Shown here: piece after piece, positions 34,839 through 43,334 of the stretch | Numbering within the stretch: the first letter of the stretch is position 1 | Layout of the letters: each line of letters starts with the position of its first letter | Program-made: the position numbers and the translations under genes | Notes under the pieces: generated by a model | Database searches by the model: none | Seen by the model: the letters and a program-made list of their open reading frames with translations, nothing else | Told to the model about the DNA's origin: nothing | Source: Kribbella rubisoli | Lineage (GTDB): Bacteria > Actinomycetota > Actinomycetes > Propionibacteriales > Kribbellaceae | NCBI RefSeq assembly: GCF_004217145.1 | Contig: NZ_SHKR01000015.1 | Coordinates: forward strand, 496,001-560,000 | Length of the DNA: 64,000 bases | Direction: 5' to 3'

Positions 34839-34882
34839 GTCATCGAATCGATGACAAGCCGAGGTGTCATCCAGTAGATGAC
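34839..34882. promoter_or_regulatory. Two GTCATC-N5-GATGAC operators
   Basis: Perfect dyads at 34839-34855 (spacer GAATC) and 34866-34882 (spacer CAGTA), 27 bp apart, between the Hsp20 gene and the divergent regulator. The second ends 12 bp before the regulator GTG, so binding should also block the regulator's own transcription. Confidence 0.7.
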
Positions 34883-34894
34883 GGATGGTGTGAA

Positions 34895-35539
34895 GTGGCC
34901 TGGAGTCAACAGCGGCAGGCTCTGATCGACGGCATCAAGCTTCTCGAGACGGCCGATCGTCTCGACGACGCGGACGCGGCAGAGCTGGTGGCGGCGCTGG
35001 AAGCGCTCGCCCGGCTGCGCGGCAGCCTCGACCAGTGGGAGCCGATGCTCATCGACGTGGCGCGGGCGAGCGGCCTGACGTGGGCGCAGCTCGCGCCGGC
35101 GCTCGGGGTTGCCAGTCGGCAGGCTGCTGAGCGACGGTATCTACGGCTCAAGCCGCAGGCCGTCGAGCACGCCGGTACGACCCGCGAACACCGCGTCGAC
35201 GCGGCGCGCAATCAGCGTTCCGCCGAGCGTGCTGTTGCCGACTGGGCTCGCGTCAACGCGGCCAGACTTCGTCAGCTCGCCGGCCAGATCACAGCACTTT
35301 CCGCCGACGCCGCCAGGTCCGTCTCCGGCGACGCGCGCACTGCGATCGACCGCGTGCGCGAGGTCCTCGGCAGTGACGACGCCGCGCGGCTGGTCGAGCC
35401 ACTGTCCGATGCGGCCCGGTCGCTTCGGACCACCCACCCGGACCTGGCCGACCAGATCACCATCCTCACCCAGACCACCGACGAGATCCGCGATGCAGAC
35501 CTCGCCCGCCGGACGACGCCGGGAGGTAACGAGGAATGA
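34895..35539 (+). CDS. HSP18-type transcriptional regulator
   Basis: A 214-aa protein, mostly helical. A helix-turn-helix lies at about residues 50-72 (GLTWAQLAPALGVASRQAAERRY); the rest is rich in Ala, Arg and Asp and resembles a coiled-coil rod. Relatives encoded next to small heat-shock genes in actinobacteria are annotated as HSP18 transcriptional regulators. The GTG at 34895 is preferred because the protein then starts at the conserved AWSQQRQALIDGI; the ribosome site (GGATGG) is weak. It probably binds the two GTCATC dyads upstream. Its last 74 bp overlap the convergent redox gene. Confidence 0.8.
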   Translation: MAWSQQRQALIDGIKLLETADRLDDADAAELVAALEALARLRGSLDQWEPMLIDVARASGLTWAQLAPALGVASRQAAERRYLRLKPQAVEHAGTTREHRVDAARNQRSAERAVADWARVNAARLRQLAGQITALSADAARSVSGDARTAIDRVREVLGSDDAARLVEPLSDAARSLRTTHPDLADQITILTQTTDEIRDADLARRTTPGGNEE

Positions 35540-36527
35540 GCAGTCCCGCCCCGACTGACTCCACGGGGTGGGAGCTGTTGTTCCACTTGGTGAGCAGGTG
35601 ATCGGCGAAGAGGCCGTCGATCGCGAGTGAACAGCGGGCACCGAACAGCACGTCGCCGATCGCGTCGGGGTGTTGTCGCACGTAGCTTCCGCACAGGTCG
35701 TGGGCGGCGATCTGTTCATGTACGGCGTCGGCCTCGACGTGCTCGGTGAAGTAGCGGGCTTCGTCTTCGGAGGCGCCTAGCCGGATGGCGCCCGCGGCGT
35801 ACTGGCGATTTGGCAGGGTGGAGGTCATCTCGAGCGCGGCCAGGTGGCCGATGAGCGCGCCGGTCCAGCGGCTGTGCATCGCGAACAGCGACATCACGTT
35901 CGACATCGCCAGCGTGACGGCCGGTACAACGCCGACGTACTCGCCGTAGGTGTCGTCGAGGCCGAGCCAGCGCATCGTCGTACGGAACAGCTCGGAGTGC
36001 ATGCGTTCCGCGCGGCCGCCGCCGTACTCGTCGGCCTCGATCTCGACCAGTGCCGCCTTGGCCGCGCCGTCGAGCCGAGCGATGCCGAAGCTGTGCGGGT
36101 CGGCCTCCTTCAGTTGGTACACGGACCGGTTGAGGACGAAGTCGCGGAACTGCTCCCTGGTGGCATGCCTGCGCAGGTACGGCGCCAACCGCGGCCCGTC
36201 AGCGGCATCCGTCAACGCCCGCAACTGCGTCGCTACCGGTTCTGCCGTCGTCGTGACCCGGCAGTTCGTCTCCAGCCAGTCGGTCCACGGCCGCTCCAGC
36301 CTCGTACGGAAGGCGATGACGTCGGGATCCCATTGGAAATCAGGGCTTACATCGTCGAAGCCGCGGTACTGCAGTTCATAGGCGACCCATAGGGCGAGTT
36401 GTAGATCGTCGTCGGCGTACGGGCGATCAAGTGGGTCGATCTCTGGAGTGAGAGGTGTGTTGTCGCGACGCGTCAGCCGGTTGGTCAACCAGGTGCTGAG
36501 CCGCCCCCGCGGGGAAGGTAGTTGCAT
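35466..36527 (-). CDS. Iron-containing redox enzyme family protein (haem-oxygenase-like fold)
   Basis: A 353-aa all-helical protein of the haem-oxygenase-like diiron class: EIEADEYGGGRAERMHSELF and YFTEHVEADAVHEQIAAHD supply the carboxylate and His ligands expected of such a site. The ATG at 36527 gives a sensible N terminus; the open frame upstream is not supported by a ribosome site. Its C-terminal 24 residues lie in the 74-bp overlap with the HSP18-type gene. It is divergent, 45 bp away, from a CDGSH iron-sulfur protein, a common pairing that suggests a shared redox role. Confidence 0.8.
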   Translation of the reverse strand: MQLPSPRGRLSTWLTNRLTRRDNTPLTPEIDPLDRPYADDDLQLALWVAYELQYRGFDDVSPDFQWDPDVIAFRTRLERPWTDWLETNCRVTTTAEPVATQLRALTDAADGPRLAPYLRRHATREQFRDFVLNRSVYQLKEADPHSFGIARLDGAAKAALVEIEADEYGGGRAERMHSELFRTTMRWLGLDDTYGEYVGVVPAVTLAMSNVMSLFAMHSRWTGALIGHLAALEMTSTLPNRQYAAGAIRLGASEDEARYFTEHVEADAVHEQIAAHDLCGSYVRQHPDAIGDVLFGARCSLAIDGLFADHLLTKWNNSSHPVESVGAGLLIPRYLPASSGGRGLHRGSRRWSG

Positions 36528-36572
36528 GCATCCCGGTACCCGGCCGGATTCCCCTGTGGGTACAGGCATTTC

Positions 36573-36755
36573 ATGAACGAGATTCGCGCCTACCCGGACG
36601 GTCCGCTGCTGGTCCGCGGCGACTTCCAGCTCGTGGACGAGAACGGCGATCCGATCCCGGCGTCCCGGCGTACGGTCGCGTTGTGCCGCTGCGGGCGCAC
36701 CGGCATCCCGCCGTTCTGCGACGGCACCCACACCCTGCCGATCAAACGACGCTGA
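36573..36755 (+). CDS. CDGSH iron-sulfur domain protein
   Basis: A 60-aa protein with a CDGSH-type 2Fe-2S site: CRCGRTGIPPFCDGTH gives the three Cys and one His ligands (C-x-C, then C and H in FCDGTH). The N-terminal part (YPDGPLLVRGDFQLVDENG) is the usual beta cap. The ATG at 36573 is the family-consistent start; the ribosome site is weak. Probably a small redox or cluster-transfer protein working with the divergent iron redox enzyme. Confidence 0.9.
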   Translation: MNEIRAYPDGPLLVRGDFQLVDENGDPIPASRRTVALCRCGRTGIPPFCDGTHTLPIKRR

Positions 36756-36756
36756 A

Positions 36757-36779
36757 CACCCGGTCGGGCTTGTCGGGTG
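36757..36779. terminator. Possible hairpin between convergent genes
   Basis: CACCCG and CGGGTG around 11 bases, directly after the CDGSH stop and before the KAP gene stop. Weak. Confidence 0.35.
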
Positions 36780-36784
36780 GAGAA

Positions 36785-39235
36785 TCAGACCACACCGGCG
36801 CACGCACGGATCACGGTGCTGTTCAGGTTGGTCCAGCGGGGATCACGCAGCAGTTCTGTGACCGCTTCGTCGCGGAGCAGCTGGTCGACTTCGACCGCCA
36901 AGGGGTCCTTGTTGTCCTTCCAGTCGTCGATCGTCGACGGGTGCGCGCGCAGGTGGTCGGCGAGTTGCGGCCACCTGATCTCGATCACGGTCCACAGCGC
37001 CAGTTGCTCGGTCGGCACGAACGCCTCCTCGAGTGTCCGCAGTGACCGCAGGACCCCGTAGGTGTTGACGAACAGTTTCATGCTGCGCGGATTCGGATCG
37101 AGCAACGGGACGAAGGGGGCCAGGTCGTGCGTGGTCGCGTTCTCGATCGCGCGCTCCGAGAACCGCACGGCCGCCCGCCCGAGAACTTCGATGCGTCGGC
37201 CGGGGTCGGTGATGCCCTGCGCGATCCGGCCGGCCGAGATCAACCCCTGCTCGCTGTTGGCGCCGTCGACCGCGGCTTGCGCACTGGCGATGAGCTTCAG
37301 CTGTTCGGCGGTCGTGTCCGCCTCGATCGCGCCGCGCGTCAGCAGGGTCGTGAAGTACTTCTCGCGCGCGGCAGGCGTCACGACGGGCAGCAGGACGTGG
37401 AGCTGGAAGACCTTCTCGAGGAACAGGTACCCGAGTGGACGACCTGGTTCGGTGGTCGCCTGGAACGCAGCGAACTGCTGTTCGTAGCTCGAGCGGATCC
37501 ACCGACCGTCGGCCGCCACGAAGCCGTACGGCCCCGGCTTCCTGCGTTTCGAACGCTGTCCGTGCGAGCGATCCTCGAGGAACGCCGGCGCCTCCTTCAC
37601 GAGGGTTTGTACGACCTCGAGGAACTCCACGACGTACTTGGCGTCACAGCGATCCAGGTCGTCGATGAGGAAGACCACCGGACGAGGGGCCCGTGACAGC
37701 GTTCGGGCGAAGAGCCGACCCACCTGGCGCGTCGGGTTCTCGCTGTTCTCCGTCAGGCTCTCGGCAGATTTCTTCGACCCGGGCAGGAGGTAGCGAGTCG
37801 CTGCCACGATCCCGGCGAACACGACCGATGCCAGCGACGTCAGCTTCAGGGCGGAGTCCGCCAGCTTTCCTCCCGCGGTGAGGTCGATTCCCCTGAGGCC
37901 GGCCGCCATCACCCCGAGGAGCACCAGTACGGCGATGACGAACGGCACCCATCGGGCCCGGAACCGGTCGAAGAAGGTCCGGCCCCACACCCACAGGTGA
38001 CGCCATCCGGTCGCGTCTTGCGCGATCTCCCGCTGCAGGGCGCTGAGCAGGGTCCACCATTGAACGCCGACCCGCTGCTCGCGCCAGGCGTTGATCGGGA
38101 CCGGAAGGAATTCCCGTTTGGGCTTGCCCTGCTCGGGATTGTCATGCCTGAGCTTGTCCTGGAGGAAGTAGAACAGCGATGACTTCCCGGCGCCCCACGG
38201 CCCGTCGATATGCACCAGAAACGCTTCTCGCGGCTCCGGGTCGTCGTAAGCCAATCGTTTGACCCGCTCGGCCAGGGCCACCGCCAGGTCTTCACGGCCG
38301 AGCAGATCCTTCGTCGCAGGCGAGTCGGTCGACCAGTCCGTGCGATACGCCGCCAAGTGTCGCGGTTCCACCGGCGCCTCACGACGCATCCGGTCCCGAA
38401 CGGCGTTCTGATCGAGGTCCTGCGCCACCGCAGGCTCCAGCTCGGCCAGTGCCAGTACGGTCAGATTGCCGTCGAGCACCTGGTGGCGAGTGTTTTGGAC
38501 GACACCCGGGCCGTACGACTGCCGAACCGCGACCAGCCACTCGTCGACGGTACGTCGCTGTCCCTTGTCAGCATGAACTTCCACAGAGGCGAAGGAGCCA
38601 TCGGCGTACTCCGGGTGATGGACTTGCAGGGCCTTCACGATCGCGCCGGCCGTCACCGGAGTCGTCGGGCCGAGGGAGTTGCGGACCGAACTCACACTGC
38701 GCGACAGCTCTTCGTCCCGGATGCCATCGGATCCTGCGGCCAACTCGCTCAACTCGCGGCGGGCACGCTCGACATCGACCTTGAGATCATGCAGGCGCAT
38801 GCCGAGTCTGCCCACACCTGTATCCGTCAGCGCGGACTGCAGGAGAGCATCGGCAAGATCTACCTCGTTGACCTCGGACCCTTGCACCTTCAGGTGATGG
38901 CGAAGAGCATCCGCGAGCTCGGGCTCGAAGAGGATGCCTTGAACATCCATTTGCTTGCGGTCAACGATCGGGACGCTGATGATCTTCAGGACCCGACCGT
39001 ACTCCGGTACGTCGAGACCCGCCCTCGACATCACCTCGGCCACGGCCCAGGACGTCTGGCAGATCGCCCACAACAGGATCGAGCGTGTCACTCCCAGCCG
39101 GCGCGTGGCACCTTGGCCTCTCCTGTCCAGCTGGACCGCCGCCGACAGGCGGAGAGCCTCCAGCTGCCAATGCGGCAAGCCGACTCCGAGCTTGTCGGCA
39201 AATGCACCCAGCGAAATCGACCCATTATCGGCCAC
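36785..39235 (-). CDS. KAP-family P-loop NTPase with membrane insertion
   Basis: An 816-aa protein. The GTG at 39235 is chosen because GGGGGGAG stands just upstream; an ATG 51 bases earlier is possible. The C-terminal two-thirds is a KAP NTPase: Walker A GPWGAGKSS (about residues 345-353), two membrane helices in the insertion (about 430-447 and 466-484), and Walker B VVFLIDDLDRC (about 521-531). The N-terminal 300 residues are helical and include a segment (VDLADALLQSALTDTGVGRL) that faintly resembles Clp N-terminal repeats. KAP proteins include phage-exclusion protein PifA, so a membrane-linked defence role is possible. It stands alone, divergent from the HAD gene. Confidence 0.85.
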   Translation of the reverse strand: MADNGSISLGAFADKLGVGLPHWQLEALRLSAAVQLDRRGQGATRRLGVTRSILLWAICQTSWAVAEVMSRAGLDVPEYGRVLKIISVPIVDRKQMDVQGILFEPELADALRHHLKVQGSEVNEVDLADALLQSALTDTGVGRLGMRLHDLKVDVERARRELSELAAGSDGIRDEELSRSVSSVRNSLGPTTPVTAGAIVKALQVHHPEYADGSFASVEVHADKGQRRTVDEWLVAVRQSYGPGVVQNTRHQVLDGNLTVLALAELEPAVAQDLDQNAVRDRMRREAPVEPRHLAAYRTDWSTDSPATKDLLGREDLAVALAERVKRLAYDDPEPREAFLVHIDGPWGAGKSSLFYFLQDKLRHDNPEQGKPKREFLPVPINAWREQRVGVQWWTLLSALQREIAQDATGWRHLWVWGRTFFDRFRARWVPFVIAVLVLLGVMAAGLRGIDLTAGGKLADSALKLTSLASVVFAGIVAATRYLLPGSKKSAESLTENSENPTRQVGRLFARTLSRAPRPVVFLIDDLDRCDAKYVVEFLEVVQTLVKEAPAFLEDRSHGQRSKRRKPGPYGFVAADGRWIRSSYEQQFAAFQATTEPGRPLGYLFLEKVFQLHVLLPVVTPAAREKYFTTLLTRGAIEADTTAEQLKLIASAQAAVDGANSEQGLISAGRIAQGITDPGRRIEVLGRAAVRFSERAIENATTHDLAPFVPLLDPNPRSMKLFVNTYGVLRSLRTLEEAFVPTEQLALWTVIEIRWPQLADHLRAHPSTIDDWKDNKDPLAVEVDQLLRDEAVTELLRDPRWTNLNSTVIRACAGVV

Positions 39236-39393
39236 AGTGCCTCCCCCCACCGAACAGCCCATTTCGACGCTAGCCATGGTGTGCACTTCCTGGCAATGGC
39301 GCCGCCCGACGTCGAGAAATGGTCAGATGGTCTTGCGGCCTGGCACTGCCGGTGGGACGCTCAATTTGTGGGCGCCGTCCGGGGGGAGAGGCG

Positions 39394-39840
39394 ATGGACG
39401 ACGGTATAGCGGTCTTTTTCGATCTTGGTGACACCTTGGCGAGCGGGGTCTTCGAGCAGGGGCATCTCGCGCGCCTGGATGTGTACCCATTTGTGCCGGA
39501 GATTCTGGCGCGGCTCCGGTCGGACGGAGCCAGGCTGGGATTGATCTCCAACACCGACGAAACTGCCGCCACCATGAACAAGCTGCTGGACACGTCGGGG
39601 TTGGCGAGTCTCGTCGACGCGGGATTGTGCTTGTTCAGCTCGGTCGAGGGGATGGACAAGTCGGAGCCTGCGTTCTTCGTTCTGGCGCGGGATAGGGCGG
39701 GCTTGCCGGCGGCTCGGTGCGTGTTCGTGGGGGAGGACAGCGATGAACGCCGTACTGCGGCTTCCGTCGGCTTTCGGGTGTCGCCTCATCCGCTGCATGC
39801 GTTGCACCTGGTCGAGGCCGGGTTGCGTTCCCATGGCTGA
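39394..39840 (+). CDS. HAD-superfamily hydrolase-like protein
   Basis: A 148-aa HAD-fold protein. Motif I is FFDLGDTLAS (Asp10 and Asp13), motif II is LGLISNTDE, the motif III Lys is in MDKSEPAFF, and motif IV is VFVGEDSDERRTA. All four motifs are present, so it should be active as a phosphatase or related hydrolase, though it lacks a cap domain and is shorter than most. GGGGAGAGGCG precedes the ATG. It is the first gene of the plus-strand arm of the unusual cluster; the next starts 14 bp after its stop. Confidence 0.85.
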   Translation: MDDGIAVFFDLGDTLASGVFEQGHLARLDVYPFVPEILARLRSDGARLGLISNTDETAATMNKLLDTSGLASLVDAGLCLFSSVEGMDKSEPAFFVLARDRAGLPAARCVFVGEDSDERRTAASVGFRVSPHPLHALHLVEAGLRSHG

Positions 39841-39854
39841 TCGGAAGGAGCAGA

Positions 39855-40559
39855 ATGTCGATCATGGCCCTTGATTCTCGGGCGTTTCCGGGCGGGATCA
39901 CCGATGCCGCAGGCAACACCGGGTTCGTCAATCTGCCGGGCGACGAGATCGTGGCAATCGATCTGGCCACCGGTGACACGCGGTGGCGCGTCGCCGGAGC
40001 CGGTCGCCCGCTGCTGGCTACTGACTCCGCCTTACTCGTCGTACGGCGACAGCAACGCCGGCTCGAGCTGGCCCTGCTCGACGCCATGAACGGTGATGTC
40101 AGGAACGACATCGGCCCGCTGCCCGTACCTGACTGGGCCGCGGACGAATGGGATACCAGTGGTGGCTTCGTGGCTGTCGCGCAACCACAGGGGAGCCAGT
40201 CCCAGGTTGCCTGGCGGGCCGTGAAGCGGTATCACGGCGGCGCTGCGCCCACGGCGGAAGTCCTTTCCGGCGTGGGCGATGAGGCCGGCGGAACGGTCTT
40301 GGTCGACCTTGATACCGGCCAGATGCACGCATTGCAGGACGTCGATCCATCCACGCTCGGGGGCGCCGAACTCGGCGAGCGAGCGCAACGGACGACGTCA
40401 ACGGGGGGCCGGGTCTACCAGCTCGACTCGAAGCCGTTCTCCGACGGTACGACCGTCGTCACCCTGACCGCGAGCCGGGAGGGTGACGAGGTTCCCCTAT
40501 GGGAAACCGTCCTGGATCGACGTGGCACTCGCCGGCGGCCTCCGCCTTTGCGGCAGTGA
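39855..40559 (+). CDS. Hypothetical protein with a PQQ-like propeller blade
   Basis: A 234-aa protein, beta-rich. Near the N terminus GDEIVAIDLATGDTRWRV is a typical PQQ-type propeller blade (VxAxDxxTGxxxW), and GGTVLVDLDTGQMHAL looks like a second. There are too few blades for a closed propeller, so it may be a fragment or may complete a propeller with a partner. AAGGAG precedes the ATG; no signal peptide. Followed after 33 bp by the large BNR protein gene. Confidence 0.65.
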   Translation: MSIMALDSRAFPGGITDAAGNTGFVNLPGDEIVAIDLATGDTRWRVAGAGRPLLATDSALLVVRRQQRRLELALLDAMNGDVRNDIGPLPVPDWAADEWDTSGGFVAVAQPQGSQSQVAWRAVKRYHGGAAPTAEVLSGVGDEAGGTVLVDLDTGQMHALQDVDPSTLGGAELGERAQRTTSTGGRVYQLDSKPFSDGTTVVTLTASREGDEVPLWETVLDRRGTRRRPPPLRQ

Positions 40560-40592
40560 CACGGATCCGCGGAACTCGGAAAGGGTCGTGAC

Positions 40593-43055
40593 GTGACGAC
40601 CAGCAACGAAGGATTAGCCGACCGAGGCCTCACCATCGAGCAGGTACGCACTCTGCGACAGACCCGAGGCTTGTCCTCGGCGGGGATCCAGGCCATCCCC
40701 GAGTCGGCGTTGGCGCGTGCGCTGCGACGGCTGGAGTACCCGGACATGCCTCGCGCCCGGGAGCTGTTCCGAAGGAACCAAGCGCGTGACGAACGTGGGC
40801 TGTTCCCCACGCACGCCCTGCTGGGCGCTGCCCGCCAGCTCGACAGCATCCGCCTGCGACGCGCCGAGCGGGCCGCCGTGGCAGGAGTGCCGACGGGAAC
40901 CACGGTCGCTCCACAGCGACTGGGCATGCATCCGGCGCCGACCGCCGGGCTGGCCCGTCCGAACTGGGTCTCGATCGGTCCCGGAAACATCGGCGGACGG
41001 ACGCGGTCCCTGGTCTTCCATCCGCAGGAGCCCGACACGATCTGGGCAGCCAGCGCGGGCGGAGGTCTCTGGCGCACCGACGACGCCGGGCAGACTTGGC
41101 AACCGGTCGACGACCTGATGGCGAATCTGGCTGTCACCTCCGTCGCGATCGATCCCACCGACCCGGACGTGCTGTATGCGGGGACCGGCGAGGGCTTCTT
41201 CAACGTCGATGCGATCCGCGGAGCCGGGCTGTTCCGCACGGTCGACGGCGTGACCTGGAGCCAGCTCCCCGCCACCCTCGGCGCACCTTTCGCAACGGTC
41301 AACCGGATCGCCTTGAACGCGACCGGCGAAGTTCTCCTCGCCGCCGGCACCGGCGGATTGTCGCGGAGTGCCGATGCGGGTCGCACTGCCTGGACGAAGG
41401 TGCTGACCGCGCAGATCGCAGACGTCAAGTGCCACCCGACGGATCCGGACAAGGCTGTCGCCGGCTCGCTGCGAGGCGGGACGGCGTGGTTGACAGCTGA
41501 CGGCGGCCAGACCTGGACGGAGGCTGAGCACGACACGCCGTGGGAGGGTCGCGTCGAACTGGCCTACGCCACCGCGGATCCCGAGGTCGTCTACGCGTCG
41601 GTCGACATCCGCAACGGAGAGATCTGGCGATCCACCGATGGCGGCGCCAGCTTCACCGCACGTACGTCGCTCAACGCCGACGGCGATCCCGCGTCGTACC
41701 TGGGCGACCAGGGCTGGTACGGAAACGTCATCTGGGCCGGGGATCCCGAGGACTCCGACCTGGTTGTCGTCGGCGGCGTCGACCTGTGGCGAAGCACCGA
41801 TGGCGGCGACACTGTGAACGAGATGAGCACCTGGTGGAGCCGCGAGTCCGCCCACGCGGATCAGCACGCGATCGCATCCCACCCGAACTTCGACGGCCAG
41901 AGCAACAGTACGGTGCTGTTCGGCAACGACGGCGGGGTCTACCGGGCGCCGGACATCCGCACGGTAGGCGACGATCCGGACCTGCCGAAGGTCAACGGCT
42001 GGCAGAACCTGAACAACGATTACGGCGTGACCCAGTTCTATTCGGGCGCCGTCAACTCCGAGGGCACGATCATCGGCGGCGCCCAGGACAACGGCACCCT
42101 GGCCTTCCATCCCCCCAACGGCGCCGACAAGTGGATCGAGATCTTCGGCGGCGACGGCGGGTTCTGTGCAGCGGACCCCCAGGATCCGGACATCTTCTAC
42201 GGCGAGTACGTCTTCCTGAACATCCACCGCAACCTCGACGGGGCAACCTCCGACGACACGACCGGCGATCGCTACATCAGTGGACAGTTCTGGGACGCGG
42301 TCAACGAGCGTTGGGACTTCAAGCCCGCCCCGTTCACCATCGCGGACGCCAAGACCCAGCGGGCAGCGTTCATCGCGCCGTTCACCCTGGATCCGAACGA
42401 CTCCGACCGAATGCTCGCCGGCGGCGAGTCGCTCTGGCGGACGAACGACGTCAAGGCGCCGAACACCCCGACGTCGGGACCCAAGTGGACCCGGATCAAG
42501 CCGCCGTCGGCTTCGCCCGGTTCCCCGCGGCCGTTCAATGCGATCAGTGCGATCTCGATCGCGCCGGGCGACTCGGATCGGGTCTGGGTCGGCTACGAGG
42601 ACGGCCAGGTCTGGCACAGCGATGACGGCACGGATCCGGCCCCGCTGTGGCAGCGTGTCGACGGCGTGGGCGCGGCGCCGCTCGTGACAGGGCGGTTCTG
42701 CACACAGATCGCACTGCCGGCCGGCCAACCGGACGTCGTACTGGCGACCTTCGGCGGCTATGTCGCCAACAATGTCTGGCGCAGCGACGACGGCGGGACG
42801 ACTTGGCGGAGCATCGGGGCCGGTTTGCCCGGGGCACCGGTCCGGGCGATCACCGTGCATCCACGTCGGCAGGATTTCCTCTATCTAGGCACCGAGTTGG
42901 GCCTGTTCGCGAGTGACGACGGCGGGACTAGCTGGTCGGCCACCAACGAAGGCCCGACCAGTTGCTCGGTCGAAGACCTGATCTGGAGTGACGAAACCCT
43001 GATCTGCGTCACTCATGGCCGGGGAATGTTCACCATCGACCTCTCGGGCGTATAG
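40593..43055 (+). CDS. Large BNR/Asp-box beta-propeller protein
   Basis: An 820-aa protein. After a charged helical N terminus (about residues 1-120, no signal peptide) come many BNR/Asp-box blades, e.g. RTDDAGQTWQ, LTADGGQTWT, RSTDGGASF, RSDDGGTTWR, SDDGGTSWS, as in sialidase-, sortilin- and xyloglucanase-type propellers. No catalytic sialidase Arg triad can be claimed. Its first blade (IGPGNIGGRTRSLVF, AASAGGGLW) matches the opening of the 1,153-aa protein on the opposite arm. The GTG start follows GGAAAGG. Probably a binding scaffold; the ligand is unknown. Confidence 0.8.
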   Translation: MTTSNEGLADRGLTIEQVRTLRQTRGLSSAGIQAIPESALARALRRLEYPDMPRARELFRRNQARDERGLFPTHALLGAARQLDSIRLRRAERAAVAGVPTGTTVAPQRLGMHPAPTAGLARPNWVSIGPGNIGGRTRSLVFHPQEPDTIWAASAGGGLWRTDDAGQTWQPVDDLMANLAVTSVAIDPTDPDVLYAGTGEGFFNVDAIRGAGLFRTVDGVTWSQLPATLGAPFATVNRIALNATGEVLLAAGTGGLSRSADAGRTAWTKVLTAQIADVKCHPTDPDKAVAGSLRGGTAWLTADGGQTWTEAEHDTPWEGRVELAYATADPEVVYASVDIRNGEIWRSTDGGASFTARTSLNADGDPASYLGDQGWYGNVIWAGDPEDSDLVVVGGVDLWRSTDGGDTVNEMSTWWSRESAHADQHAIASHPNFDGQSNSTVLFGNDGGVYRAPDIRTVGDDPDLPKVNGWQNLNNDYGVTQFYSGAVNSEGTIIGGAQDNGTLAFHPPNGADKWIEIFGGDGGFCAADPQDPDIFYGEYVFLNIHRNLDGATSDDTTGDRYISGQFWDAVNERWDFKPAPFTIADAKTQRAAFIAPFTLDPNDSDRMLAGGESLWRTNDVKAPNTPTSGPKWTRIKPPSASPGSPRPFNAISAISIAPGDSDRVWVGYEDGQVWHSDDGTDPAPLWQRVDGVGAAPLVTGRFCTQIALPAGQPDVVLATFGGYVANNVWRSDDGGTTWRSIGAGLPGAPVRAITVHPRRQDFLYLGTELGLFASDDGGTSWSATNEGPTSCSVEDLIWSDETLICVTHGRGMFTIDLSGV

Positions 43056-43087
43056 CCGGCATTTCGATCTTTTGGAGGGAGTAAACG

Positions 43088-43333
43088 ATGGCCGAATCAC
43101 GGGTGACTGTTCGTCGGCGATTCTGGTTCGAGGCCGTACTAGCTGCTGTCACCGGCGTGCTGTTCGTCGTGACATTGTTCTGGCACGAGTGGCTGGAGGC
43201 ATTCGGATTCGATCCGGATCATGGCGACGGCTCGGCCGAATGGCTGATCGTGGGCGTGTTACTGCTGATCTGCGTGGCGTCGAGCGCCGTCGCGCGCATT
43301 GAATGGCGCCGGACCGCAATCGACTCGGTCTAG
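43088..43333 (+). CDS. Small two-helix membrane protein
   Basis: An 81-aa protein with two membrane segments (about residues 12-30 and 48-66) joined by a short acidic loop (FDPDHGDGSAEW). TTTGGAGGGAG precedes the ATG. One base separates its stop from the ATG of the peptidase gene, so they are translated together. It may anchor the peptidase or another cluster member at the membrane (inference). No family recognised. Confidence 0.75.
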   Translation: MAESRVTVRRRFWFEAVLAAVTGVLFVVTLFWHEWLEAFGFDPDHGDGSAEWLIVGVLLLICVASSAVARIEWRRTAIDSV

Positions 43334-43334
43334 G

